Assembly: GCA_018992685.1 (NCBI GenBank) | Contig: JACVGT010000016.1 | Location: 1 to 38,597, forward strand | Direction of reading: 5' to 3' | DNA from: Theionarchaea archaeon | Lineage (GTDB): Archaea; Methanobacteriota_B; Thermococci; Methanofastidiosales; SZ-28-30 | DNA: 38,597 nt | In this document: one piece after another, positions 8,009 through 14,821 of the stretch | Layout of the letters: each line of letters begins with the position of its first letter | How positions within the stretch are numbered: position 1 is the first letter of the stretch | Made by a program: the position numbers and the translations under genes | The notes under the pieces: model-generated | Databases searched by the model: none | What the model was told of the DNA's origin: nothing | What the model saw: only the letters and a program-made list of their open reading frames with translations

Positions 8009-8959
8009 ATGGCGAGAATGTTCTTTTCAACAGACGCGCACGGTAGCACAGCAATCTGGAAGAAATGGGTGAATGTGCCTGAATTTCACAAGGCAGATAT
8101 GCTTCTTTTGTGTGGAGATCTAACTGGAAAAGCGCTGATTCCTCTCATTCAGGAATCTGACGGTACTTACAAAACACACTATTACGGCAGAGGATGGCAT
8201 CTGACCTCGGAAAAAGAGGTAGTGGAAATGGAGAACCGTCTTGCCGATTCTGGATGTTATCCTTTCAGAACCACCCAAGAAGAAGTGGGAGAGATGAGAA
8301 GCAACCCCAAAATAGTGGACGAAATGATGAATGATGCAATGGCTCAGAGGATTGACGAATGGCTGAGCTTTCTGGTGGAAAAGGTTGACACCAGCAAGGT
8401 GCAGGTCATGGCCATGCCTGGGAATGATGATGAATTTCACATTGACAAAATCATTAGATCCTATGAGGACAGAGGCGTCATTTGGTGCCTGGACCAGGTT
8501 GTGGAAGTTGGGGGATTCGAGACCATCAGTCTGGAGTACGTGAATCCCACGCCATGGGATACCCCCAGAGAATATAAAGAGAAAGAGATGAAGAAAAGAA
8601 TCGATCAACTTGCAAAGAAACTTAATGACCCCTCAAAATCGATTTTTAATTTCCACTGCCCACCCTACAATACGCATCTTGATCTGGCTCCCAAGCTGGA
8701 CAAGACGTTGAGGCCAGTGGTCACTGCAGGAACTGTTGAGATGATTCATGTGGGCTCAACCGCCATAAGAGAGGCTGAAGAGCAGTATCAGCCCATGATG
8801 GGACTGCACGGTCATATCCATGAGAGCTATGCATCTGATAAGATCAAAAACTCTGTTGTGGTGAATCCTGGATCTGAGTACGGAGAAGGAATCTTGAGAG
8901 GGTTTATTATTGAGTTTTCTGAAGAAGGAGTAGATAGATACTGGAAAGTCGAGGGATAA
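8009..8959 (+). CDS. Calcineurin-like metallophosphoesterase
   Basis: A 316-residue metallophosphoesterase with the ordered dimetal motifs: STDAHGS (D-x-H) at the N-terminus, LLCGDLTG, AMPGNDDEFH (a GNHD variant with GND), FNFHCPPYNTH and MGLHGHIHES. Family members hydrolyse phosphomonoesters, phosphodiesters or nucleotides; the substrate here is unknown. The start is ATG 8009 after GCGGTGAAAAA, 8 nt into the predicted mRNA; upstream in-frame codons lie before the promoter. The next gene begins 2 bases after the stop, so the two form an operon. That partner looks like a nucleotidyltransferase, which suggests a pair adding and removing a nucleotide or phosphate group, though this is inference. 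Confidence 0.85.
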   Translation: MARMFFSTDAHGSTAIWKKWVNVPEFHKADMLLLCGDLTGKALIPLIQESDGTYKTHYYGRGWHLTSEKEVVEMENRLADSGCYPFRTTQEEVGEMRSNPKIVDEMMNDAMAQRIDEWLSFLVEKVDTSKVQVMAMPGNDDEFHIDKIIRSYEDRGVIWCLDQVVEVGGFETISLEYVNPTPWDTPREYKEKEMKKRIDQLAKKLNDPSKSIFNFHCPPYNTHLDLAPKLDKTLRPVVTAGTVEMIHVGSTAIREAEEQYQPMMGLHGHIHESYASDKIKNSVVVNPGSEYGEGILRGFIIEFSEEGVDRYWKVEG

Positions 8960-8961
8960 GT

Positions 8962-9765
8962 ATGACTATGGATCCTGAGAAATTAAGACAACAAGAAGCG
9001 GAATTCTTCAAGCTTCGTGATCGCATTCTCAAAGAGGCGGACAAGAGGAGTCTTCCTCTGAGAATTATCGGTGCCATTGCCATCAGGACCCACTGCCCCA
9101 AATTCAAGTACCTGGAGTATGACTTGGGTCGGATGCTGACAGACATTGATTTCGTGGGTTACGACAAAGACATAAAAGCTATTCGGGAGCTATTCTTGGA
9201 TCTTGACTACCGGGAAGACCCTGCCATCCGGGCCATGATGTCCGGCATGGGTATGGGAAAGATGTCAAAACGATTGATCTTCTACGAAGACACTCTTGGC
9301 ATACATTCGGATGTATTTCTGGATGAATTGAAGTTTTGCCATGTGGTCAACTTCAGAAAGCGGCTTGAGATCGATCATCCCACTGTTGCGTTGACCGACA
9401 TGTTCCTTTCGAAGCTGCAGATTGTCCGGATCAATGAAAAGGACATCATTGATTCCACCGTCCTTTTGAGAGAACATGATGTGGGCCCTTCAGACAAAGA
9501 ATCTGTGAACGAAGACTACATTGCCCAGTCATTTGGGGCAGACTGGGGATTCTGGAGAACGGCTACTGAGAATCTGGAGAAGATCAAGACATTTGCCCAG
9601 AATTACGAAAAGCTTACTGACGAAGACAAGAAGGACGTGGTTCAGAAGATCGAACGGCTGCAGAAACGCATTGATGACGAACCCAAGAACCTCAAGTGGA
9701 AGATGAGAGACAGGGTTGGTGACAAGAAACAGTGGTATGAGGAAGTAGAAGAAGTAGTCCGATAA
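8962..9765 (+). CDS. Nucleotidyltransferase-like protein
   Basis: 267 residues. The N-terminal half resembles the nucleotidyltransferase fold: RIIGAIAIRTHCP, then LTDIDFVGY with the D-x-D pair (MLTDIDF), later HSDVFLDEL, and the helix PTVALTDMFLSKLQIVRINEKDIIDSTVLL, which is common in AbiEii-like/MNT proteins. The C-terminal third is charged and helical (repeated KIERLQKRIDDE-like segments). The D-x-D and a third acid (HSD) would bind metal. It sits 2 bp after the phosphoesterase, with GAGGGAT upstream of the ATG; ATG 8968 is a second possible start. A role as a toxin-type enzyme or as an RNA-modifying enzyme cannot be decided from sequence. Confidence 0.6.
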   Translation: MTMDPEKLRQQEAEFFKLRDRILKEADKRSLPLRIIGAIAIRTHCPKFKYLEYDLGRMLTDIDFVGYDKDIKAIRELFLDLDYREDPAIRAMMSGMGMGKMSKRLIFYEDTLGIHSDVFLDELKFCHVVNFRKRLEIDHPTVALTDMFLSKLQIVRINEKDIIDSTVLLREHDVGPSDKESVNEDYIAQSFGADWGFWRTATENLEKIKTFAQNYEKLTDEDKKDVVQKIERLQKRIDDEPKNLKWKMRDRVGDKKQWYEEVEEVVR

Positions 9766-9779
9766 CAAAAGGTGATGGC

Positions 9780-10403
9780 ATCGGAGTAATACATATCATC
9801 CGTAAGAGGAGGTCTATTCGTCATTTCAAGACTGATTTTGTACGGCCAGAAGCTATCAAGGTTATTCTGGACGCTGCACGGTGGTCACCCTCTTCCAACA
9901 ACAGCCAGCCCTGGCAATTTGTGGTGGTCTCTGAAAAAGAAGAGAAAGTGCCCTTAGCTGAGCTGTATGTCGATGCATACAAGAAGGAAGCTGAGGACCT
10001 GCTTTTCAGGGCAGATTCAGAAGAACGATTCAAAGATCCTTTCCAAGTGAAAAAGAGGATTTTGGGCATGCTGGATATGCTCCGCCACCAGATTCTGGAT
10101 CCCCCTTACATTATTGTAGTGTGTGCAGACCCGAAAAAGTCAAAATCCTATCTCTTTGAGTCGGGAGCTGCTGTCCAGAATATGATGCTTACTGCATGGG
10201 ATCTGAACCTGGGATCATGCTGCATTGAGTTGAGTACCACCCTTCTGTCAGAGTACTTCCAGATGGACAAACTCAAGTATGTGCTGGATATCCCCGACGA
10301 GATTGAAGTCGTAGCTCTACTGCCTATAGGGAAGATTGCCAAGATGCCGGCAAATCCGCGAAGAGAAATCCTGAAGGATTTTCATCATACGGAATTCTGG
10401 TAG
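9780..10403 (+). CDS. Nitroreductase-family flavoprotein with no standard start codon
   Basis: An FMN-dependent nitroreductase-fold oxidoreductase of about 200 aa. Conserved parts are IIRKRRSIRHF at the N-terminus, SPSSNNSQPWQFVVV, PPYIIVVCADP, ESGAAVQNMMLTAWDLNLGSC and the C-terminal VVALLPIGK. The conserved N-terminus lies upstream of the first ATG/GTG/TTG in frame (GTG 9918), and the frame is closed by TGA at 9738-9740. Starts therefore have to be ATC 9780 or ATA 9789, just after an AGGTGAT at 9770-9776, unless there is a frameshift (ATG 9775 opens a 4-codon frame, MASE). I placed the start at ATC 9780, giving I/MGVIHIIRKRRSIR. It closes the operon with the two upstream genes. Confidence 0.72.
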   Translation: MGVIHIIRKRRSIRHFKTDFVRPEAIKVILDAARWSPSSNNSQPWQFVVVSEKEEKVPLAELYVDAYKKEAEDLLFRADSEERFKDPFQVKKRILGMLDMLRHQILDPPYIIVVCADPKKSKSYLFESGAAVQNMMLTAWDLNLGSCCIELSTTLLSEYFQMDKLKYVLDIPDEIEVVALLPIGKIAKMPANPRREILKDFHHTEFW

Positions 10404-10747
10404 CCTTGATATCCAGTCTTCTTTTTTATTTCTTCCCACAATCGTTTTTCGACTCCGGGATTTGTCTTGAATCCTTTCTTCTTAAGGGCTCCAATAAAGG
10501 CCGCAAACGTTTTCCTGTTTCCCACGCCGAATTCCTGCACATATTCATCAACATATCCTTCTTGTATTATCTGATCAGCAATCCTTTTCTCCCAGGATAG
10601 GCCCATGAAGGCAGAGGCTACAAAGAAAAAGGCTATAAAGAGGACGCCAAACCTGATCCATTCATTGTCAATCATGGTTGATATGTAGACAGCTCCAACA
10701 ACAATTAAGACAGACATGATCAATCCAAAGGTAGGTACTCGAGCCAT
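10385..10747 (-). CDS. Small two-helix membrane protein
   Basis: 120 residues. Two hydrophobic helices fill residues about 7-25 (TFGLIMSVLIVVGAVYIST) and 31-49 (IRFGVLFIAFFFVASAFMG). They are followed by a soluble charged tail with EYVQEFGVGNRKTFAAFIGALKKKGFKTNPGVEKRLWEEIKKKTG. The tail resembles a small helical or DNA/RNA-contact segment, but no family is recognised. The ATG lies 26 nt from the centre of a TATA-like element at 10769-10776, so the mRNA should be leaderless. Its last 19 bases overlap the end of the converging nitroreductase gene. Confidence 0.7.
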   Translation of the reverse strand: MARVPTFGLIMSVLIVVGAVYISTMIDNEWIRFGVLFIAFFFVASAFMGLSWEKRIADQIIQEGYVDEYVQEFGVGNRKTFAAFIGALKKKGFKTNPGVEKRLWEEIKKKTGYQGYQNSV

Positions 10748-10768
10748 GGGTGGAGTAGGAAGTGCTGC

Positions 10769-10776
10769 TTTTTAAT
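10769..10776 (-). promoter_or_regulatory. TATA box of the small membrane protein gene
   Basis: ATTAAAAA on the minus strand, centred at 10772.5, 26 nt from ATG 10747; a leaderless transcript is expected. Confidence 0.5.
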
Positions 10777-11267
10777 CTATCGGGTTGGGAGTTGCCTGTT
10801 CTGTATGCTGTTTCGGCTGGGAAATCTCATGGACGGGTTATAGTGGAGAGATTTCTATGATGAAGTTTTCTCTTTGAGACTCAATCCCACTGTTCCGTTT
10901 GTCTTCGATCTTAGTTCGCGTGATGTTCTTAATGGTTCCTGAACGTTCGGTCACGCGATACTGAATGCAGAACTGAGGTGTTTGACCCCCAGCTGTCTTT
11001 TGTCGGGACGACGTGTCACAGCTACATATGCTGTCCAAGACTCTCGTTGGCGGGCCCGTGCCTTCTGGTAGCTGCTTGCACCCGTGTGGAATTGCCTGCC
11101 TTCTGACGTGCAGTCGCGCTTCTCATGCCAGCAGGTTCTTCTGAAGAACGTGAGACTCTTCCTCAAGACCGATTCTCCTCCTGGTCTCAGGTGCTTTTTC
11201 ACTGCAATGGAGCCTCTTTTCATACTACCTGTTTGAGAGAATACTCCCAAGAACAATCCACTGAAAC
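10777..11267. other. About 490 bp without a recognised gene
   Basis: The stretch lies between two divergent leaderless promoters. Two overlapping minus-strand frames are open: 10951-11370, and about 10838-11130, whose last codons read IKNITRTKIEDKRNSGI. Neither has a plausible start and promoter together, and neither resembles a known family. I see no tRNA, no clear rRNA-like element and no repeat. A decayed gene or an untranslated RNA is possible. Confidence 0.3.
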
Positions 11268-11277
11268 CTTTAATAAG
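11268..11277 (+). promoter_or_regulatory. TATA box of the RaSEA gene
   Basis: CTTTAATAAG, with its core centred about 25 nt before ATG 11297; a leaderless transcript is expected. Confidence 0.55.
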
Positions 11278-11296
11278 CTGAACAAGAACCTGACAT

Positions 11297-12175
11297 ATGC
11301 GCTCATGGACAACGAGAGAACGTATGGATGACCAAGTGGTCACTGCATTGAATGTAGTAATCCCCACCAAGGGATGTTCCTGGAATAAATGCCATATGTG
11401 TTCATATGCCCTGGATTCAGAGACTGCCGACTTCCTACCAGAATTTATCGCGCTAATGGATCAGGATTTCCAAAAGATTAAAATATTCACCTCAGGCAGC
11501 TTCTTGGACAGTGAGGAACTGCCCAGCCCCATACGAAACAAGATTCTGGACATTATCAAGAAGAAGAAAGTCAAAGAATTGAGTATCGAAACAAGGCCCG
11601 AATTTGCAGAAGAAGCATGTCTTGTCCGGGACTACTTAAAGGAAGACAATATCACCCTTGAAGTCGCCATGGGACTTGAATCATCGAATGACCGGATACT
11701 TCAATATTACATTAACAAGGGGTTCACCTTCAAAGATTTCGTACGAGCTGCGACTGCCCTGGAAGGGATGAAGAAAAAGGCATACCTCTTGGTCAAGCCT
11801 CCTTTTCTAACTGAATATGAGGCGATAGAAGACGCAGTGAGATCAGCAGAAGATGTTGCTGAGATGGTAGATGTCATCTCCTTCAACCCCGTGGCTATCC
11901 ACAGGAAAACACTGGTGGAATACCTCTGGAGAACAGGGAACTACAAGCCTCCATGGATGTGGTCTGTCGTAGAAGTTCTTAACAGGACACGCCATCTGTC
12001 TCCTCAAATTGTCTGTCACCCGGTGGCAGTGGGAAAGAGGAGAGGTATCAGAAATTGCAGAAAATGCACCGGAACACTGGCCAGAAAAGTTCAGGACTAC
12101 TCTCTGGACAACGAGGAAATTACCCATGAGTGCTCGTGTAAAGATGAATGGTTGAGGGAAGTACAAACGGTCTGA
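11297..12175 (+). CDS. raSEA: Archaeosine biosynthesis radical SAM protein RaSEA
   Basis: 292 residues. The radical SAM cluster motif is KGCSWNKCHMCSY (Cys 27, 32, 35), with the wide first spacing of COG1244 proteins. Further conserved pieces are IFTSGSFLD, LSIETRPEF, VAMGLESSNDRIL, INKGFTFKDF and AYLLVKPPFLTE. A C-terminal cysteine set (CRKC at 254-257, CSC at 279-281, then KDEWL) resembles the zinc-like tail of this family. RaSEA works with ArcS to turn the lysine-preQ0 intermediate at tRNA position 15 into archaeosine. ATG 11297 coincides with the predicted transcript start; ATG 11324 is an alternative. The ArcS partner is not in the window. Assignment is by motif layout. Confidence 0.72.
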   Translation: MRSWTTRERMDDQVVTALNVVIPTKGCSWNKCHMCSYALDSETADFLPEFIALMDQDFQKIKIFTSGSFLDSEELPSPIRNKILDIIKKKKVKELSIETRPEFAEEACLVRDYLKEDNITLEVAMGLESSNDRILQYYINKGFTFKDFVRAATALEGMKKKAYLLVKPPFLTEYEAIEDAVRSAEDVAEMVDVISFNPVAIHRKTLVEYLWRTGNYKPPWMWSVVEVLNRTRHLSPQIVCHPVAVGKRRGIRNCRKCTGTLARKVQDYSLDNEEITHECSCKDEWLREVQTV

Positions 12176-12205
12176 ATTCTTTTCCCTGCACCCTCCACCC
12201 CCAAC

Positions 12206-12215
12206 CTTATTAAAG
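12206..12215 (+). promoter_or_regulatory. TATA box of the HAD hydrolase gene
   Basis: CTTATTAAAG centred 25.5 nt before ATG 12236; a leaderless transcript is expected. Confidence 0.55.
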
Positions 12216-12235
12216 GTGTACACCACCCGGAACCA

Positions 12236-12892
12236 ATGGTACGAGTTGTCTCTTTTGATGTTGACGGGACGCTGGTAGATTCCAAATTCACTGATTGTGT
12301 ATGGTGGGAGGGAATTCCCCGCCTGTATGCCAGCCGACACAATACAGATTTGGATACTTCTAAGAAAATCGTACGCGAAGAATACGAGAGAATCGGTGAG
12401 GAAGATATTCGTTGGTATCAGCTGGAGTACTGGTTCAATCGTTTTGGTTTGAATGAATCACCTGCTCATCTCTTGAACTCATACAAACATCGTGTGAGCC
12501 TCTACAAGGATGTTATTCCTACACTGGAAAGCCTCAGTGCAGACTACACTCTTGTTGTGGCTTCCAATGCTCATAGGGATTTTCTTTCTCTCACTCTGTC
12601 TGAAATAGATTCTTATTTTGACTGTATTTTTTCTGCAGTATCGGATTTCAACGATGTAAGAAAACATGAGGATTTCTACTGGAAAATGTGCAGAGTCCTG
12701 GATATCACTCCAGGAGACATTGCCCACGTGGGTGATCACTACAAATTTGACTATGAAGTTCCCTCATCAATGGGAATCCATGCGTTCTACCTGAGGAGAC
12801 CGACACAAGAAAAGAAAGACCGGGATAGACCTCCTGAACCTCTCATCACCAATTTGAAGGACTTTGAAAATGAAGTCAGACGCCTCCCTTAA
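12236..12892 (+). CDS. HAD-superfamily hydrolase
   Basis: 218 residues with all four HAD motifs: SFDVDGTLVDS (nucleophile Asp8, acid/base Asp10), VVASNAH (motif II, Ser), the lysine of DVRKHEDFYWK, and HVGDHYKFDYE (motif IV). A helical cap lies between motifs I and II (about residues 20-85). Family members are mostly phosphatases on small molecules; phosphoglycolate or pyrimidine-nucleotide type substrates are common, but none can be assigned here. The gene is leaderless. It follows RaSEA by 60 bp, but its own TATA box argues for separate control. Confidence 0.85.
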   Translation: MVRVVSFDVDGTLVDSKFTDCVWWEGIPRLYASRHNTDLDTSKKIVREEYERIGEEDIRWYQLEYWFNRFGLNESPAHLLNSYKHRVSLYKDVIPTLESLSADYTLVVASNAHRDFLSLTLSEIDSYFDCIFSAVSDFNDVRKHEDFYWKMCRVLDITPGDIAHVGDHYKFDYEVPSSMGIHAFYLRRPTQEKKDRDRPPEPLITNLKDFENEVRRLP

Positions 12893-13020
12893 GGCATGAT
12901 ACCCAACCCCTCTGATGCTCCGGAAGCATCCAAATCCCTCCCCTCTCTGGATTCACAGGTTTGTTGATCCATATCTCTCTTCCATTCTTCTGACTACACA
13001 ATATTCCACTTCATCGGGAA

Positions 13021-14139
13021 CTACAGAGGGGCTTTTCGTTCTTTGATGATAATATCTCTTTTCCTGAGTTCTTCCATGAATATTTTTCCGGGAACAGTCC
13101 TTTCCGGGGGCAGAGCGCCTCTCTTTGTGATGATTCCATTTCCAATCATCTGGGCTATGATGGAGGTAGGAAATGCTGTGGTCCTAGCCATTGCTGTCAT
13201 TTTGTCCTTCTGACTGTAGTAATCCACCATCTCAAGAACTGTCACTCCTTTTCTCCCTCTGGCTGTTATTCGCATCAGGACAACGTCCTCTTCCTGGTGG
13301 GGGAGGACCCTTTCCAATACACGTCCTAGGACATCCCTGGGTTTCACCATGCAGGTCCCCACAGCAACTGGTTCCTCACTGCCCAGCCCGGCATCAAGCA
13401 GCGTTCTCATCTTCTCACAGTATCCTTGATACCGAATTGTCTTGCAGTCCAGATCATCCAGCCGACCCTCGTATGTGTTGACCAGCGTGCTGGTGCCACC
13501 AGATGTCAGAAAAGCCTCCAACACTCCAAAAGAAGAGAATTCTACGTCTTCTACTTCAGTCAGGGATTCTTTCTCCTGTATGACACCCTCTCTGATTATC
13601 ACTGCCTTTTGAATATACTCATTCAGCAGACCGTGAACACTGAACACCAGGGTATAATTGAAAGGAGGCCGAGGGTTCTGAGGTAGTCCCCCCACCCTGA
13701 TGGCGACCTGTGAAGCATCCGCTTCCTCAATGGACAAGGCGGTCAAGACATTGGACATTCCAGGAGCTAACCCACAATCAGGGACAATGAGGACATCAGC
13801 GTTCTCTGCCCTGTCGTGGAAAGCTAATTCTTGATTCACAATGTCAGTGTTACCTCCTAAATCACAGAAATGACATCCTGCTTCAATAGCAGCAGATGCC
13901 AGGTCAAGATTCAGAAAATAGGGGACAGCAGAGATGGTCACATCACAGTCTGCCATGTGCCTGACAACAGAATCTCTGTTAGTAACGTCAAGGACAGCGC
14001 CTTCTGCCCCTGTTAACTCCTGTACTGCTTCGACCATCCGTGAATCTGCATCGGCAACAACTGTGTCTACACCATTCAGGGTGAGATCGTGAGCAAGTGC
14101 TCTTCCCATCATTCCTGCGCCCAGAACAAGAACTTTCAT
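13021..14139 (-). CDS. Saccharopine dehydrogenase-family oxidoreductase
   Basis: 372 residues. The N-terminal Rossmann motif is VLVLGAGMMGRALA, followed by VVADADS, and the family signatures ISAVPYFLNLDLASAAIEAG, CHFCDLGGN and DCGLAPGMSN. It is close in design to archaeal L-lysine dehydrogenase (lysine 6-dehydrogenase) and to saccharopine reductases; which amino acid it acts on is not decidable here. The frame continues to 14229, but MKVLVLGAG at 14139 is the natural start and lies 26 nt from a TATA box (14162-14169), so the mRNA is leaderless. No lysine-pathway gene is adjacent. It converges with the HAD gene across a 128-bp gap. Confidence 0.85.
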   Translation of the reverse strand: MKVLVLGAGMMGRALAHDLTLNGVDTVVADADSRMVEAVQELTGAEGAVLDVTNRDSVVRHMADCDVTISAVPYFLNLDLASAAIEAGCHFCDLGGNTDIVNQELAFHDRAENADVLIVPDCGLAPGMSNVLTALSIEEADASQVAIRVGGLPQNPRPPFNYTLVFSVHGLLNEYIQKAVIIREGVIQEKESLTEVEDVEFSSFGVLEAFLTSGGTSTLVNTYEGRLDDLDCKTIRYQGYCEKMRTLLDAGLGSEEPVAVGTCMVKPRDVLGRVLERVLPHQEEDVVLMRITARGRKGVTVLEMVDYYSQKDKMTAMARTTAFPTSIIAQMIGNGIITKRGALPPERTVPGKIFMEELRKRDIIIKERKAPL

Positions 14140-14161
14140 GAGTCTGTACTTTTGTCTCAAA

Positions 14162-14169
14162 AATAAAAA
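14162..14169 (-). promoter_or_regulatory. TATA box of the saccharopine dehydrogenase-family gene
   Basis: TTTTTATT on the minus strand, centred 26 nt from ATG 14139; it supports that start over the longer frame. Confidence 0.55.
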
Positions 14170-14240
14170 CCTTTGTACTGTGACAATCATCAGTTCGTCT
14201 GGACTTAACTCAATCACGAAATATCGCAAATAATCTCATT

Positions 14241-14255
14241 CAGGGCAATTCCCTG
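14241..14255. repeat. Short inverted repeat CAGGG-N5-CCCTG
   Basis: A perfect 5-bp inverted repeat with a 5-bp spacer, six bases before the 22-codon cysteine-rich frame. It could be a small operator or chance; the arms are short. Confidence 0.3.
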
Positions 14256-14260
14256 TACAC

Positions 14261-14329
14261 ATGATCAAGAAAGTCTGTAAGGAAACTTGCGAGAATTGCA
14301 GTAATTGTGCAACCCCAATCTACATTTGA
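14261..14329 (+). CDS. Possible 22-residue cysteine-rich microprotein
   Basis: An ATG-to-TGA frame of 22 codons in a 250-bp intergenic stretch encodes MIKKVCKETCENCSNCATP and three more residues. Four of its first sixteen residues are cysteines, spaced C-x3-C-x2-C-x2-C, which would suit an Fe-S cluster or zinc. There is only a weak AT-rich element (AAATAATC, 14228-14235) at promoter distance and no Shine-Dalgarno sequence. It may be an accident of sequence. Confidence 0.25.
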   Translation: MIKKVCKETCENCSNCATPIYI

Positions 14330-14351
14330 GCCTCGAGGAATTACAATAACC

Positions 14352-14359
14352 TTTATAAA
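14352..14359 (+). promoter_or_regulatory. TATA box of the SecB-like/larA operon
   Basis: TTTATAAA centred at 14355.5, predicting a transcript from about 14381 with the leader GAGGTGTTTTTA before ATG 14393. Confidence 0.6.
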
Positions 14360-14392
14360 CTACTTCTGGATAGTGCTGCTGAGGTGTTTTTA

Positions 14393-14821
14393 ATGCCGGT
14401 AATTGGAATCAGAATGGATAAACTAGAAGCTGAAAGAAAAGAAAACGTTAGACTTGAGGGACAGATGAGGATTTCGCCAAACCCCCGTATCCTGCAGATG
14501 CAGGAAACCCAGATTCCCGGGCCCACTGGCAAGGCCAACATTCTTGAGATTCAATTTGAATATGCTGTTAATTATGATCCTCCCGTGGGTGACATCAAGG
14601 TCACTGGAACAATCATGTTCCAGGAAGCTGAAAACATCAGAAAGCAACTCCTGGACACCTGGAAGGAGAACAGGCAGATTCATCCTGAAATGGGAAAAGA
14701 GATTGTCTACAGAATGACTCACCATGCATTTCTGGTGATGATGAACTTGGCTCGTGAGCTGAACCTCCCCAGTCCCCTACCCATTAGGATTCAGACCCAA
14801 GAAGGGCAGCCAGCAACATGA
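14393..14821 (+). CDS. Conserved small protein, possibly SecB-like fold
   Basis: 142 residues, with no certain family. The pattern (KLEAERKENVRLEGQMRIS, then ILEIQFEYAVNYDPPVGDIKVTGTI, then a helix IRKQLLDTWKEN and a final helix FLVMMNLARELNLPSPLPI) alternates strands and helices as in SecB-like chaperone proteins. It also ends like them in a proline-rich P-L-P segment. The start ATG 14393 follows GAGGTG; GTG 14384 is in frame upstream. Its stop overlaps the larA-type start (ATGA), so the two are translationally coupled. A role linked to the racemase, such as a chaperone or accessory subunit, is conceivable from context only. Confidence 0.7.
   Translation: MPVIGIRMDKLEAERKENVRLEGQMRISPNPRILQMQETQIPGPTGKANILEIQFEYAVNYDPPVGDIKVTGTIMFQEAENIRKQLLDTWKENRQIHPEMGKEIVYRMTHHAFLVMMNLARELNLPSPLPIRIQTQEGQPAT

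Noticed and set aside
10951-11370. 139-codon minus frame over the RaSEA start
   Set aside because: It overlaps the leaderless start of RaSEA, is rich in Arg and Ser in an unstructured way, and has no promoter or family match.
13191-13686. Two plus-strand frames opposite the saccharopine dehydrogenase-family gene
   Set aside because: They are antisense shadows with Pro/Ser/Cys-rich random composition.
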